NCBI GenBank assembly: GCA_020796225.1
Contig: CM036754.1
Coordinates: 39,426,279-39,490,278 of the forward strand
Direction of reading: 5' to 3'
Source: Arion vulgaris
Lineage: Eukaryota > Mollusca > Gastropoda > Stylommatophora > Arionidae
Length of the DNA stretch: 64,000 bases
Each line of letters starts with the position of its first letter. Position 1 is the stretch's first letter. Under the pieces are notes generated by a model. That model was not told where the DNA came from and ran no database searches. It saw only the letters and a program-made list of their open reading frames with translations. Shown piece after piece: positions 38,405-50,137 of this stretch. Made by a program: the position numbers and the translations under genes.

Positions 38405-39135
38405 TCAGTATGCCTTTGATTGCAAATGCTACAGAAGAGTACTTAGAATATCATGAACAGAGAAAAGATCAAATGCTACAGAAGAGAACTTAGAATATCA
38501 TGGACAGAGAAAAGAACAAATGCTACAGAAGAGTACTTAGAATATCATGGACAGGGAAAAGATCAAATGCTACAGAAGAGTACTTAGAATATCATGGACA
38601 GAGAAAAGAACAAATGCTACAGAACAGTACTTAGAATATCATGGACAGAGAAAAGAACAAATGCTACAGAAAGACTTAGAATATCATGGACAGAAAGCAA
38701 ATGACAAAAGAAAAGAATATATGACAGAAAGATCATGCTACAGAAGAATACTTAGAATATCATGGACAGAGAAAAGAACAAATGCTACAGAACAGTACTT
38801 AGAATATCATGGACAGGGAAAAGAACAAATGCTTCTATTCTGCAGCAGCTTGATGTTAAAAAGAGTTGGCTATTAAAGAGCATAAAAACAAGGATAATTA
38901 AATATTTCGGACACATCAAAAGACATGACTGCATAGAACAGATAATTTTGGAGAGATTGATGACTGGAAGAAGAATGAGAGGAAGACCTAGAAGACGATG
39001 GGTGCAAGTTCTCATTGACGTTCTGAAATGACAGTTGCTAACGCCGGTGAACTTGCACAGAACAGAGAGTTTTTTTTCAGGACTGCTGTCATGGGAGCCA
39101 AGTTCCGGAAGGGACAAGCTACTTGATGATGATGA
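38405..39135 (+). mobile_element. LINE L-B 3' fragment with internal expansion
   Basis: After an array of the C-Y-R-R-V-L-R-I-S-W-T-E-K-R-T-N segment it continues IIKYFGHIKRHDCIEQII and [17 protein letters not shown], and ends in (GAT)n at 39124-39136. Order and orientation equal the 10.9 kb copy, in which that segment is single. Confidence 0.9.
38420..38835. repeat. 47-bp repeat derived from LINE L-B coding, about 8 copies
   Basis: Unit 'caaatgctacagaagagtac' + 'ttagaatatcatggacagag' + 'aaaagaa'. 47 is not a multiple of three, so the expansion destroyed the LINE frame, and each unit lies in a new frame. Confidence 0.93.
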
Positions 39136-39292
39136 TGACTATCAGTATTATTGTTGTTAATATTATTGTTATATTATTATTGTTAAATATTATTGTTATA
39201 TTATTGTGTTTCTTACATCACGTTTTTATTGGTATAATAAAGAAGGAGAACCACGTGATATGTTTTGGTTAAGCTGTGTTAAAACTTGTATT
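39136..39292. other. AT-rich spacer with ATT/GTT runs
   Basis: Imperfect 'tattattgtta' repeats at 39145-39205. Nothing else. Confidence 0.6.
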
Positions 39293-39299
39293 TGGTTAT

Positions 39300-39568
39300 G
39301 CTAAAGAAGATGATGTTGATGAAAGGGGATATGGATGATGATAGAGAAGATGATGATGATGAGAGTGATGTGATGATGATAGAGAAGATGATGTTGATGA
39401 AAGTGGTGTGATGATGATAGAGAAGATGATGTTGATGAAAGTGATGTGATGATGATAGATGATGATGATGTTTGATGAAAGTGGTGTGATGATATAGAAG
39501 ATGATGTTGATGAAAGTGGTGTGATGATGATAAAAGATGATGATGTTGATGAAAGTGGTGTGATCATT
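39300..39568. repeat. Minisatellite of GATGAT type, about 36-bp unit, about 7 copies
   Basis: Unit 'gatgatgttgatgaaagtgg' + 'tgtgatgatgatagaga'. Irregular lengths. It directly joins the LINE L-B fragment at 39569, whose family ends in a (GAT)n tail, a possible seed. Confidence 0.88.
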
Positions 39569-39700
39569 CTGTTGATGAGATTGGAAAGTGATAAATCTAT
39601 TTGTTCTCTTCTCTGTCCATGATATCATGGATGATTCTTCTGTAACACTTATATTCAAACGTTCATATCTGTGGGGTTTTTACTGTCTTGTTAAATGTCC
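39569..39700 (-). mobile_element. LINE L-B internal fragment
   Basis: On the - strand: 'atggacatttaacaagacag' (W-T-F-N-K-T-V), 'gttacagaagaatcatccat' and 'gacagagaagagaacaaata' (the I-S-W-T-E-K-R-T-N segment). Same region as 11100-11210. Confidence 0.8.
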
Positions 39701-39828
39701 ATTTCTTCTTCTTCTATTTTACCTTTCGTCTCTACGGAGGCATAGGTCCTCAGCCAAGTCTTTGCATACTCTCATACGCTTGGTTGTGGTTTTTATAGCT
39801 GAATGTTTTTTTTTAACAAAGTGGAGTC
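39701..39828 (-). mobile_element. Composite SINE C / L-C type fragment
   Basis: 'gtctctacggaggcataggt', 'cttggttgtggtttttatag', 'gaatgtttttttttaac' parallel 54800-55120 of the complete composite element, with a large internal deletion. Confidence 0.6.
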
Positions 39829-41620
39829 GCTAATCTTACAAGGTGGGGTAGCTAATCTTACAAGGTGGGGCTAAAGTGTAGCTATCTTACAAGGTGGGGT
39901 AGCTAATCTTACAAGGTGGAGTAGCTTTAAACTTACAAGGTGGAGTAGCTAATTCTCACAAGGTGGGTAGCTAATCTTACAAGGTGGAGTAGCTAATCTT
40001 ACAAGGTGGGGTAGCTAATCTCAAGGTGATAGCTAATCTTAAGGTGGGGTAGCTAATCTTACAAGGTGGAGTAGCTAATCTTACAAGGTGGAGTAGCTAA
40101 TCTTAAGGTGGAGTAGCTAATCTTAAAGGTGGAGTAGCTAATCTTACAAGGTGGAGTAGCATCTAAGGTGGTAGCAACTTACAAGGTGGAGTAGCTAATC
40201 TTACAAGGTGGAGTAGCTAATCTTACAAGGTGGAGTAGCTAATCTTACAAGGTGGGGTAGCTAATCTTACAAGGTGGTAGCACTAAGGTAGCTAATCTTA
40301 AAGGTGGAGTAGCTAATCTGGTGAGTAGATTAAGGTGGGGTAGCTAATCTTACAAGGTGGAGTAGCTAATCTTAAAAGGTGGGGTAGCTAATCTTACAAG
40401 GTGGAGTAGCTAATCTAAGGTGGGAGTAATCTACAAGGTGGAGTAGCTAATCTTACAAGGTGGAGTAGCTAATCTTACAAGGTGGAGTAGCTAATCTTAC
40501 AAGGTGGGGTAGCTAATCTTACAAGGTGGGGTAGCTAATCTTACAAGGTGGGGTAGCTAATCTTACAAGGTGGAGTAGCTAATCTTAAGGTGGGAGCTAA
40601 CTAAAGGTGGTAGCTAATCTTACAAGGTGGAGTAGCTAATCTTAAAGGTGGGTAGCTAATTACAAGGTGGAGTAGCTAATCTTAAGTGGGTAGCTAATCT
40701 TACAAGGTGGAGTAGCTAATCTTACAAGGTGGTAGCTAATTGTAAGGTGGGTAGCTAATCTTACAAGGTGAGTAGCTAATCTTACAAGGTGGGGTAGCTA
40801 ATCTTACAAGGTGGGGTAGCTAATCTTACAAGGTGGGGTAGCTAATCTTACAAGGTGGGGTAGCTAATCTTACAAGGTGGGGTAGCTAATCTTACAAGGT
40901 GGGAGCTACATCTTACAAGGTGGGTAGCTAATCTTACAAGGTGGAGTAGCTAACTAATCTTACAAGGTGGAGTAGCTAATCTTACAAGGTGGAGTAGCTA
41001 ATCTTACAAGGTGGGGTAGCTAATCTTACAAGGTGGAGTAGCTAATCTTACAAGGTGGGGTAGCAAATCTTACAAGGTGGAGTAGCTAACTAATCTTACA
41101 AGGTGGAGTAGCTAATCTTACAAGGTGGGGTAGCTAATCTTACAAGGTGGGGTAGCTAATCTTACAAGGTGGAGTAGCTAATCTTACAAGGTGGAGTAGC
41201 TAATCTTACAAGGTGGAGTAGTTTAAACTTACAAGGTGGGTAGCTAATCTTACAAGGTGGAGTAGCTTAATCTTACAAGGTGGAGTAGCTAATCTTACAA
41301 GGTGGAGTAGCTAATCTTACAAGGTGGAGTAGCTAATCTTACAAGGTGGAGTAGCTAATCTTACAAGGTGGGGTAGCTAATCTTACAAGGTGGAGTAGCT
41401 AATCTTACAAGGTGGAGTAGCTAATCTTACAAGGTGGAGTAGCTAATCTTAAAGGTGGAGAGCTAATCTTCAAGGTGGAGTAGCTAATCTTACAAGGTGG
41501 AGTAGCTAGATCTTACAAGGTGGAGTAGCTAATCTTACAAGGTGGAGTAGCTAATCTACAAGGTGGGTAGCTAATCTTACAAGTGGTAGTAACGGGTTAA
41601 TCTTACAAATGTTGTAGCCG
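39829..41620. repeat. 22-bp satellite, about 80 copies, many irregular units
   Basis: Unit agctaatcttacaaggtgga + gt (g/a variant gggt/gagt). Many units carry non-recurrent small deletions, unlike the clean 17- and 21-bp arrays. Flanked on both sides by - strand LINE/SINE pieces. Confidence 0.96.
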
Positions 41621-41639
41621 GATATCGTCTCAGAAGACG

Positions 41640-42440
41640 AACGGGTTAATGTTTACTTTTCCCGCAGAGAACAAGTAAAACTTATCATCATCATTATCAA
41701 ATAGCTTGTCCTGAGCAGAACTTTGCCACAACAACAGTCCTTTGGAATTTCTCTCATAGACCAGATGTCCTACCTCTGCAGCCGTCATGTTCAAATCATC
41801 AGTTACATCCTGAATCCATCTTCTCCATGGTCTTCCTCTTCTCTTCTTTGCCGGAATGCCTCCTTCATGATGGTCTTCTCCAGCCCTTCGTGTCTCTTTA
41901 TAAGTCCAAAATACTTTAATTTGTCTCGTTCTTATTTGTAGCATCAGCCAGTTTTCTTTGATTTTGAGTTTGTTCTATTCTCTGTCCATGATATAAAATT
42001 ACTCTTCTGTAACACTTATATTCAAAAGCACATATATGTTTTCCCACTGCCTTATTAAAATGTCCATGCTTCACACCTATACATTGCCACTGGGAATATA
42101 CATGCTCTCTCCAATCAGTTCCATTTTATACTATTTTTAGTTGTTTAATTATTCTGTAAAGTCATGTTTGTTCTTCTTTTAATTTCCTTCATCCCATTTC
42201 CATCTGTTGTTAGCAGTGAACCAAGATATTCAAAATTGTTCACATTTTCTACGTTCTCTCCGTTGATAAAAATATCTTTTGTCATGTTCGTTTTATCCGT
42301 TGTCATTATTTTTTTTTTCCCACATTGAGATATAGATTGTGTTTTTCGCTTTTATCTTTCACTTTCCTAATAATTTCTCAATCCCTTTTTGTGATGTTGA
42401 CAGTAGCACTGTATCGTCCGACAGAGGTTATATTTTAACA
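41640..42440 (-). mobile_element. LINE L-B fragment reaching the RT active-site region
   Basis: Reading the - strand from 42440: LSDDTVLLSTSQKGIEKLL (the Y-A-D-D box with the first two residues changed), SEKHNLYLNVGKKKIMTTDK, NVENVNNFEYLGSLLTTDGN, GMKEIKRRTN, a gap, then IKVFW and the shifted [17 protein letters not shown] block, ending near 41690. The longest L-B copy here. Frameshifted and inactive. Confidence 0.88.
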
Positions 42441-42449
42441 TTTTCTCTT

Positions 42450-42740
42450 TTCTCTCTGTTGATAAAAATATATTGGTTTGTTCAAGTTATGAGTAACAAA
42501 ATATTTGGTCTTGTTAAAGTTATGAAACAAAATATCTTGATCTTTTTCAGTTATGAAGTAAACAAAATATATTTGATCTTGTTTCAAAATTATGAAGTAA
42601 ACAAAATATATTTGATCTTGTTTCAAAGTTATGAAGTAAACAAAATATATCTTGTTTAAAATAAACAAAATATATTTGATCTTGTTTAAAGTTATAAGTA
42701 ACAAATATTTGATTTTGTTTCAAAGTTAGAAGTAAACCAA
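42450..42740. repeat. Imperfect 38-39-bp tandem repeat, about 7 copies
   Basis: Units with 'aagttatgaagtaaacaaaa' and 'tatatttgatcttgtttcaa'. The left edge overlaps L-B sequence ('ctctgttgataaaaatat', duplicated from 42263), so the array again starts in the LINE. Confidence 0.88.
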
Positions 42741-44300
42741 ACTATCAGATAAATGTCAAATGTAGTGTCATGATTAATAAATGCTTCAAGAAAAACAAGA
42801 CTAAATGAAGGGGAACAAATTCATGTTCAGTTTATATATGTACGTGTTCTGTCTTAACGTCAAGTTCTTTCACGTGTCGTTAAAATGGCGGGATGCTGAA
42901 CACCTGGGGCAGGTTCGTAAAACGAAAGAAGACTAGTGAGAAAGTTGGGGTCTAATCGTAACCTAATCCCCTTTCCGAAGTTGTTAATCGCCAGCTCTGA
43001 TTGCCTAAATCTAGATAATCGTCTTCTACCTTAGAGCTTGTTCCGGTAGGCGGAATGATAAGTCCCGGATATCTGGCTCAGCTGTGTGTCATGCGCATGA
43101 CGGAAGCACAAAAGTATAGTTATGTTTAAATTTATGCATTTCTTAAGTGAAACTTTATATTGCAATATTTTAAAAATATTTTTTTAAATGTTTAGCTACT
43201 TTTCAAAAGATGAAAACTAATATGCTTAATTATTAACGCTAACACTAACAATATTGTTAATTTTAATTTGAGAGTTTGTCTTGTATAAATAGATCAAGTG
43301 CGACTTCTAAGATAAGTAATCGGGTTTAGTTAGCCTAAAGTAATCATAGTCATCTTCTAAGAAAAGTAATCAGTCTTCAGTTACATGAGTATTCGGGTTT
43401 TTTTTCCAGTATCGACATATATTGCTAATTAACAAATAGGGCAGTCAATTTTGTAATATTCATATTAGAGGATGTTCTGTTTACAGAAGATTGTTAGAAA
43501 CGGCTGAGAATACTCCTACTCAAGAACAAACTCACCGTGGATTGAAAAGTAAGGCCGATAATGCAAAGGTTTGACTGGTACAAACCAGAACATTGGCAAA
43601 GGGCGATACTTTTCGGACGCCGATCATCCTAGACAGATGACGTTCAAATACCATGGCTCAAATCATATAAAGGCCGAACAAAACCCAAAAAAATAATCGT
43701 TTGAATGACAAGCACATGCGTCTCCAGCGACTGAGAATGTTCCTAATCCCAAACAACCTTGTACTGTCAGAAAGAGCGCATATTGTAGACATACTCTTTG
43801 GCGAAGATCATAAAGCCCAAATATACGGCGAAAAATGATCGTAAAATAGCAATGAATACAAGAACGATAACAGTTCCCGTGACTAGCACTAGAGGGGTCG
43901 AGAATGCTTCTAAACCGGAGCGACCTCACCCAGTCAGCGTAAAGTAGCTAATGCTCTTTGGCGTAGATCCAAACCCAAAAATACGGCAATAAAAGATCAT
44001 TAAAGAGTGTTTATCATACGATGTGTACCGAACGACCTCACCTAAGGCAGGAAATCCGATAGAGAAGTTGCACTTCACTAATTAACTCTGGCCGTAAAAG
44101 TACCAATGGTACGAGGACTCAAGGCAAGAGTTACACGGACAACAGGTTTCCTGTAACGATCACACTTGGAGGATCTAAGCGTCAAGCACCTCTGAAGTCG
44201 GCGAGGCTGTCCGTATGGTTGAGGGACACCTGTAAAAGGGCAATTTAGGCCTCACGCAAAACTCAGAAGCGCAATACCAGGCGTCATGACGTTCGCCAGA
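42741..44300. other. Unassigned sequence with weak dispersed repeats
   Basis: No coding gene recognised. 'actctttggcgaagatcata' (43795) and 'gctctttggcgtagatccaa' (43953), each followed by an 'atacggc...gatcat' block, form a diverged direct repeat about 158 bp apart. Confidence 0.5.
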
Positions 44301-44321
44301 ATTAACACCGGGCGTTCGCGC

Positions 44322-44387
<66 letters not shown>

Positions 44388-44516
44388 CGAGAGCAGGAGA
44401 GAGAGAGAGGAGAGAGAGAGAGACAGAGAGAGAGAACAGAGAGACAGAGAGAGAGAGAGACAGAGAGACAGAGAGAGAGACAGAGAGAGAGAGAGAGACA
44501 GAGAGAGAGAGAGAAT
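44322..44516. repeat. (GA)n microsatellite
   Basis: Imperfect GA dinucleotide with CAGA interruptions. The S-L-S-L and R-E-R-E frames are artefacts. Confidence 0.96.
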
Positions 44517-45110
44517 ACGTACACGTACAGTGGGGCGTCTGTAGCTTACGCGGTATTGAGCTCGATCACAACCCAAGCGTACCTGGTTCCACGGCGGGCA
44601 GTATGGAATCAAATTCGTCTCTGTAGATTTTACGAACGGTAAAAATAGACCTCAGCATTCAGAAAGCAATTGCATATTAATGAACGTATAAGTAGTGCCT
44701 GAAAAAATCAACAACTCGTTTACTGTGATTGGTGGCTAAGTCCTGTAACGGATACTCATTTTTCTTTCTCGTTTTACACGATTTTCAGGGTTTTTTCAAT
44801 ATATACACAGAAGTTGAAGAACGATATGGGGCTTGCGTAAATAAGAATGAGAACCACTGCTAGAGATTGCTGTTTGCATGTATTTCGTCTGTCACGTGAG
44901 ACTGATGTATGCTCACTTAAAGAAACGAGGATAAAAGGGGGTGGGGGGGGACTATTTTGTTAGCTTTCAGCGAGGGTTTACTTGTCGGTAAAACCTGTAT
45001 TCTTTTCTTGACAAGTTTCTCTTAAGGTAAGTCCAGGGATACATTGACTTCCGGGTATACTAAGAGCCTGGAAAAGTAAAATATGTGTTACAGACAACAA
45101 CTGGTTGGGA
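44517..45110. other. Unassigned sequence
   Basis: 44534-44600 looks faintly like a tRNA-SINE head ('gtctgtagcttacgcggt', 'acctggttccacg') but has no second copy. The rest is not recognised. A run of nine G is at 44944-44952. Confidence 0.4.
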
Positions 45111-45325
45111 AACAGATTGAAGGGAAGTAACCCAAGACTACAATTCAGAACAAGATATCAGAAATTGGTTCAGGGGAGATAAATGAAGATTTGCAGGATC
45201 AGGGTAGGACACTGTAGTCTCAGAGACCATCTGCATCAAGTTTGGGAGACTGCAGAGTATGCAGACAAGATTACGTAACACATATTATAAGAATATCCCA
45301 TCCATGCCGGTCAAAGAAATGAAAC
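45111..45325 (+). mobile_element. LINE L-E fragment (decayed)
   Basis: 'ggacactgtagtctcagaga' (G-H-C-S-L-R) parallels 'tttacactgtggtctcagaa' at 48175. The adjoining 'ccatgccggtcaaagaaatg' recurs at 46970, so this is an interspersed family end. Confidence 0.55.
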
Positions 45326-45405
45326 TTGAACGAAGGGACAAATACTTCAAACTTGAACGAAGGGACAAATACTTCAAACTTGAACGAAGGGACAAATACT
45401 TCACG
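45325..45405. repeat. 27-bp repeat, 3 copies, seeded in a LINE end
   Basis: Unit 'aacttgaacgaagggacaaa' + 'tacttca'. The element copy at 46984 carries one unit only ('aacttggacgaagggaccaa'). Confidence 0.9.
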
Positions 45406-45409
45406 TTAT

Positions 45410-45872
45410 GGCGGTCTTTGTGACGTAGAGGTTAGGAGTTTGTCTCTCTTGCCAGAGGTTCCATGTTCGCTCCCCAGTGGAGCCATCTGGATATTTTTCC
45501 AGAGAGCCCTGATCTCAGGGTAGGTGAGATCGAGTTTCTAGTCCTATCTGAGAGGGACGATAGGACGTAGGTCCCGTGTTCATGTTGAGCACATAAAAGA
45601 ACCCTTGGCAGTTCAATATCGAGAAGAGCAGGCGGGAAAGCAGTTGCCCGGGCAAATTTCATTAGAAAAGATTAAAAATTAGAAACAATTCCTACAAAAT
45701 TTTCTTTATCATCTTCAAAATTACATCGTAGTCCCTCGCCGGTGCTACGGGGTTCGTGCACTGCAGTTGAGATCTTCATGTGTAAGAAAGGGATCTGATC
45801 ACACATGGTTACTCACCAAAGTGCAATAATGATGGTTCTATCAATCAATCAATCAATCAATCAGTCAACTTT
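45410..45872 (+). mobile_element. Full-length SINE B with (TCAA)n tail
   Basis: Head 'ttgtgacgtagaggttagga', B-box-like 'ccatgttcgctcccc', body 'gtaggtgagatcgagtttct', 'ggtgctacggggttcgtgca', 3' 'gtgcaataatgatggttcta' and (tcaa)5-6. Best reference for SINE B. Confidence 0.92.
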
Positions 45873-46034
45873 GACGTAGACAGTAAGAGACTGTGACAAC
45901 CACCCACCCACGCACAGAATGCTCTCGATCGATGTCGGAAAAGAAGCATAACAGACGTCAAATTTTAGAATAAGAAACAGATGTGCATCAGATCGGAATT
46001 AAGTAACAGACAAATCAGCCTCTTTTTGCTTTTC

Positions 46035-46590
46035 TTCAATCTTGTTTTGCCTCACAGCGTCAGGATAAGAAGAGATTTCTAGAACGTGCCCTTGTGTGCG
46101 CTTCATAAATAGTGTCTTTCGTCACCTCTGTTATCTCTGAGGTCCACCTTTGCGTGGCTATTGGTGATCTGCTTATGTGGCCGAACCATTTAATTTGTTG
46201 TTTCTTGATGAAGTTCAGTATTGATGTTGTACCCATTTTTTCTTGATGATTACATTTCTAAGCCGGTCTCTTCTTGTTACCCCCATCATTCTTCGTAGAC
46301 ACTTCATCTCTGTCATGACTAGTTTTCTTTTATCAGTTTCAGTTTGGAATATTTTCATTGCACTCCGGACATGTCATAGTGCTCCGATCTCCTTCGCAAT
46401 ATCTCAAACAGCGTCCAGCGACTGACCGTACCAATTCGATTTTGATTGATCAGCCTACTCACGTACTTGTTATGCTGTTCTTTTCTTGCTACTCCAATCT
46501 TCAAACCCTGCTCCTGCAATCTAGTAGTTGACGTGGATAAGTTTAAATGAAAATCTTCTTTGCGGCCGCACTCTATGAGGACGTTCAAAA
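46035..46590 (-). mobile_element. LINE L-A 3' fragment, unexpanded
   Basis: Same order as at 18.9 and 56.3 kb ('cttgttttgcctcacagcgt', 'aggtccacctttgcgtggct', 'gaagttcagtattgatgttg'), but the 'ctttgtat..tgtatcgg' segment is deleted. The upstream part continues through 'agcgtccagcgactgaccg' to about 46590. Confidence 0.85.
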
Positions 46591-46696
46591 TATCAGCTAT
46601 ATCGTTCTTTTATCGTTTGATGTTAGCGTCTATGTTTTTATCCCTGATAGTTTAATGTTGAAACAAATGAACAAAGAAACAATAATTCAATAAAAG

Positions 46697-46903
46697 GGAA
46701 TCTATCCTACATACATAACATAACATAACATAACATAACAAGACATAACATAACATAACATAACATAACATAACAAGACATAACATGACATAACATAACA
46801 TAACATAACATAACATAACATAACAAGACATAACATAACATAACATAACATAACATAACATAACATAACATATAACATAACATAACATAACATAACATGA
46901 TAA
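46697..46903. repeat. (AACAT)n pentanucleotide array
   Basis: About 40 copies of aacat with sporadic aagac and aacatg variants. Confidence 0.97.
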
Positions 46904-46959
46904 ACAAACAAACGAACAAAAAGTATGTAGATAAGACTAAGTAAACCTGTATTACAAGA

Positions 46960-47130
46960 CTGTCCCATTCATGCCGGTCAAAGAATTGAAACTTGGACGA
47001 AGGGACCAACATTTCAAGAGAAATTGTAAGAGACGAGACCATGTGCTGGGAATCACTTGTGCAAGATAAATTGTAATAGACCGAGACCATGTGCTGGGAA
47101 TCACTTGTCGATTTGTAGACCAGACCATGC
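46960..47130 (+). mobile_element. LINE end fragment with duplicated segment
   Basis: 'catgccggtcaaagaattga' as at 45302, then 'gagaccatgtgctgggaatc' twice (47036 and 47084). Confidence 0.6.
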
Positions 47131-47374
47131 GAATCACGTCAAGATCGTCAAATGGATCTTCTCATGTGTTTTGGTTAAGATCCTACTGTAGTGCCCACTT
47201 GATCGAGGCCAATATGTCAAAACCTTCACTAAACGTCAACTGGCAAAATAAAATCCACTTGAACAAACTCCGTGCGCTCTCATTCGAAAGATTGATGACG
47301 CTCTGAGTTTTCACGTTCACTCGGACCGAGTCTACCCATTGCGACACTCCCAGATAGGGTTCAATGTATTTTTG

Positions 47375-47500
47375 TTATGTGGTGCTGTAACAACAGAAGA
47401 GAAACTCGCATAGCTGAGAATCGTCGTACCGTTGGGGAGCAGAGAAAGCGAGCTACTCGAAAAGACAAAACGCACAACACCCGCCACATATCAACTAAGC
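47375..47500 (+). mobile_element. LINE L-D fragment
   Basis: 'ggtgctgtaacaacagaaga', 'tagctgagaatcgtcgtacc' and 'cgaaaagacaaaacgcacaa' correspond to 23109-23210, just before the zinc-finger codons of the L-D copy. Confidence 0.75.
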
Positions 47501-47862
47501 TTGATAATAAAATAAAAAAAGCAAAATCAAGCAAAGGGAGACAACAATGAGTTTCTTTATGTATTTCGACATTGTTTATCTCCCATGGAATTACTGTTCA
47601 ATACACATTCACTTTTTTTTTTTCATTGTTATTTTGTTGTTTAAGTTATATTTCACTCGTATGAGGGACAGGGCACACTTAAAGTCGGTACAGTAAATAG
47701 AAAAAGTAGCATTCTTTCTTTACTTTGCTCACACTGTACATCCTGTTGATGTCTGTTTCTGTTCGAGTTCTTGTGAGTAACCATTTATAAAACCATCTCG
47801 ATGTGTTTCAGCCATTGTTCATTTATACAATTTGTTACATATTCAATGAAATAAATGAAAGC
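47501..47862. other. Unassigned sequence
   Basis: AT-rich, no gene recognised. T-run at 47613-47623. Confidence 0.4.
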
Positions 47863-48136
47863 GTTATGGGAGACCTCTTCTTCTTCTTTGAACACTCCAT
47901 ATCGACCACTTGTTAACCCCTGTGTTGTATTGATCTGAGCCTAAGAGCGATTGTACGTTGTGCCAGTTATTCGCCTACAAGTAGGCCAGCACATCCGTTT
48001 ATACGATGGTTTTAATTTACTAGGGTAGCTTCCTAGGTCCTACATTAGTCGCTTCTTATATGCCTTGTAGGTCGCAGTGGTGCTATTCTTTGCTTCCATT
48101 TCGGGCCCCGGCACCACACGAACAGTTATGGGAGAC
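47863..48136 (-). mobile_element. SINE C insertion with 12-bp target-site duplication
   Basis: gttatgggagac at 47863-47874 and 48125-48136. The 250-bp element (47875-48124) reads on the - strand from 'cgtgtggtgccggggcccga' through 'gacctacaaggcatataaga' and 'gcgaataactggcacaacgt' to a gaagaagaag tail. Confidence 0.94.
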
Positions 48137-48164
48137 AACTATCTCGGCCTAGTGTCCACGTGAT

Positions 48165-48425
48165 CGTGGCTTTACACTGTGGTCTCAGAACACACCTACA
48201 TAAAATAGACCTCAGGAACTCCGCTACCTGAACCTGTGGAACACCAAAGCAATCCCCAGAGCACACACTGAAAGACTACCTCAGCCTGATCAGTGTGAGA
48301 ATGGAAGTCTGGGAAATAGAAACAACCCTTCAAAATAAACAATGGCGGACCGGTGAAGACCTCATGCGCATCACCCTGTTTATGACATACCGGAGTAGTT
48401 GCATAGCAGAAGTTGATCACAGAAG
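48165..48425 (+). mobile_element. LINE L-E terminal fragment
   Basis: LHCGLRTHLHKIDLRNSAT and later QWRTGEDLMRITLFMTYRSS. Same ends as 23.5-24.07 kb. Frameshifted. Confidence 0.75.
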
Positions 48426-48439
48426 TAGAAGAAGATAGC

Positions 48440-48800
48440 GACCAAAGGGTGGGAGCTTTCATAGAGCCAACAGGCAACTAAACAAAATTGTAAAACTTCC
48501 GAACAGCTCTCGTTCGAAATAATAACGACGCTCGGGATTGTAAACATTTAAAACGTCACTGGGTATCTCTCTCTGCAGCACTAAAGTATAAAGGTCAACA
48601 TTGCTAAAACAAATTGACTAAGATAATAGTGTAGTACCGCCTGAAGGACCAAAGGGTGGAATCCTCCATAGAACCAATGGGCAACTAGTTACCGTAAAAA
48701 AATTCCGAGTAGCTCTTATTCGAAATAATGATGACTCGGAGTTGTTACACGTTTCAAACCTATGTCCACCCGCTGCGGCACTATCGGTTAAGGGTCTAAT
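48440..48800. repeat. Two diverged copies of an approximately 155-bp repeat
   Basis: 'gaccaaagggtgggagcttt' at 48440 and 'gaccaaagggtggaatcctc' at 48650. Both continue with 'gaacca/gagccaa..gggcaact' and 'cttattcgaaataatgatga'-type sequence. Related sequence at 47265-47340. Confidence 0.75.
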
Positions 48801-48881
48801 TAAAAAAAAAATTTGATGTGAATTATTCAATTTAATTAATGTCAGGGAGGTAGTAACTCTCAAATTTGTTAGTTAGTCAAT

Positions 48882-49342
48882 GAACTGCTACATTGATGGG
48901 CTGCTACATTGATGGTCTGCTACATTGATGGGCTGCTACATTGATGGGCTGCTACATTGATGGTCTGCTACATTGATGGTCTGCTACATTGATGGGCTGC
49001 TACATTGATGGGCTGATACATTGATGGTCTGCTACATTGATGGTCTGCTACATTGATGGTCTGCTACATTGATGGTCTCCATTGATGGGCTGCTACATTG
49101 ATGGGCTGCTACATTGATGGGCTGCTACATTGATGAACTGCTACATTGATGAACTGCTACATTGATGGGCTGCTACATTGATGAACTGCTACATTGATGA
49201 ACTGCTACATTGATGGGCTGCTACATTGATGAACTGCTACATTGATGGGCTGCTACATTGATGAACTGCTACATTGATGGGCTGCTACATTGATGGGCTG
49301 CTACATTGATGAACTGCTACATTGATGGGCTGCTACATGACT
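48882..49342. repeat. 16-bp minisatellite, about 28 copies
   Basis: Unit tgatgggctgctacat with three variants at the second triplet (ggg, ggt, gaa). ggt variants are confined to the left half and gaa to the right half. Confidence 0.96.
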
Positions 49343-49684
49343 GTGAGTGAGTCATGCCACATAGATCGGTTGTCAATTGATGGAGCAGTCATTGATGGCT
49401 GCTACATGATGGGTGTTAGCATTGTGACACCGGTAACATCGAAGTGGAGATGCAAGGAAGACAGACGAGAAAAGTATTGAACAGCTAATGATAGAAGAGT
49501 GCACATCTGACATGGATAGAAGAGTGATAAGAACTATCAATTGTCTGTACAAGGTAACATCGAATGATAGCAAACAGAGGAAGAACGAGAGAGAAACATC
49601 ATTAAAAACAGCAGTAAACTTGATGGCTAGCGAGAGTGTCAACATCTGACATGATAGCAAACAGCAGTGATAGAGAACCGTATC
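49343..49684. other. Degenerate repeat flank
   Basis: 'aacatctgacatgatagcaa' / 'cacatctgacatggatagaa' / 'acatcgaatgatagcaaaca' recur irregularly. No coding signal. Confidence 0.55.
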
Positions 49685-49687
49685 AAT

Positions 49688-50096
49688 GGTCTCGGTAGCG
49701 TAGAGGTTACGTGCTCGCCTCTCGCTCCAAAGGTACTCGGTTCACTCCTTGTAGAGCTATCAGGATATTTTTCCAGAGATCCCTGATCTCAGTGTAGATG
49801 AGATCGAGTTCCTAGCCCTATCGGAGACGGACGATAAAACGTAGATCTCGTGTTCAATTTGAGCACGTAAAATAACCCTTGACAGTTCAAAATCGAGAAG
49901 AGCAGGTTGGATAGCCGCTGCCCGGGCAAAATTCATTAGAAAATATTAAAATTAAAATTTTTACAAAAACATCTTCCCCATCTTCAAAATTACATCTGGG
50001 ACCCTCGCCGGTGCTACGGAATTCGTGCACTGTGTAAAAGAAAGATATTAGAACACACATGGTTACACACCGAAGTGCAATGATGATGGTCTTATC

Positions 50097-50135
<39 letters not shown>
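49688..50135 (+). mobile_element. Full-length SINE B with (ATCA)n tail
   Basis: Head 'cggtagcgtagaggttacgt', B-box-like 'ctcggttcactcc', body 'gtagatgagatcgagttcct', 'ggtgctacggaattcgtgca' and (atca)9 at 50098-50133. Confidence 0.92.

Positions 50136-50137
<2 letters not shown>

Noticed and set aside
44534..44600. A further tRNA-SINE family
   Set aside because: Only a vague head resemblance and no second copy or duplication in the window.
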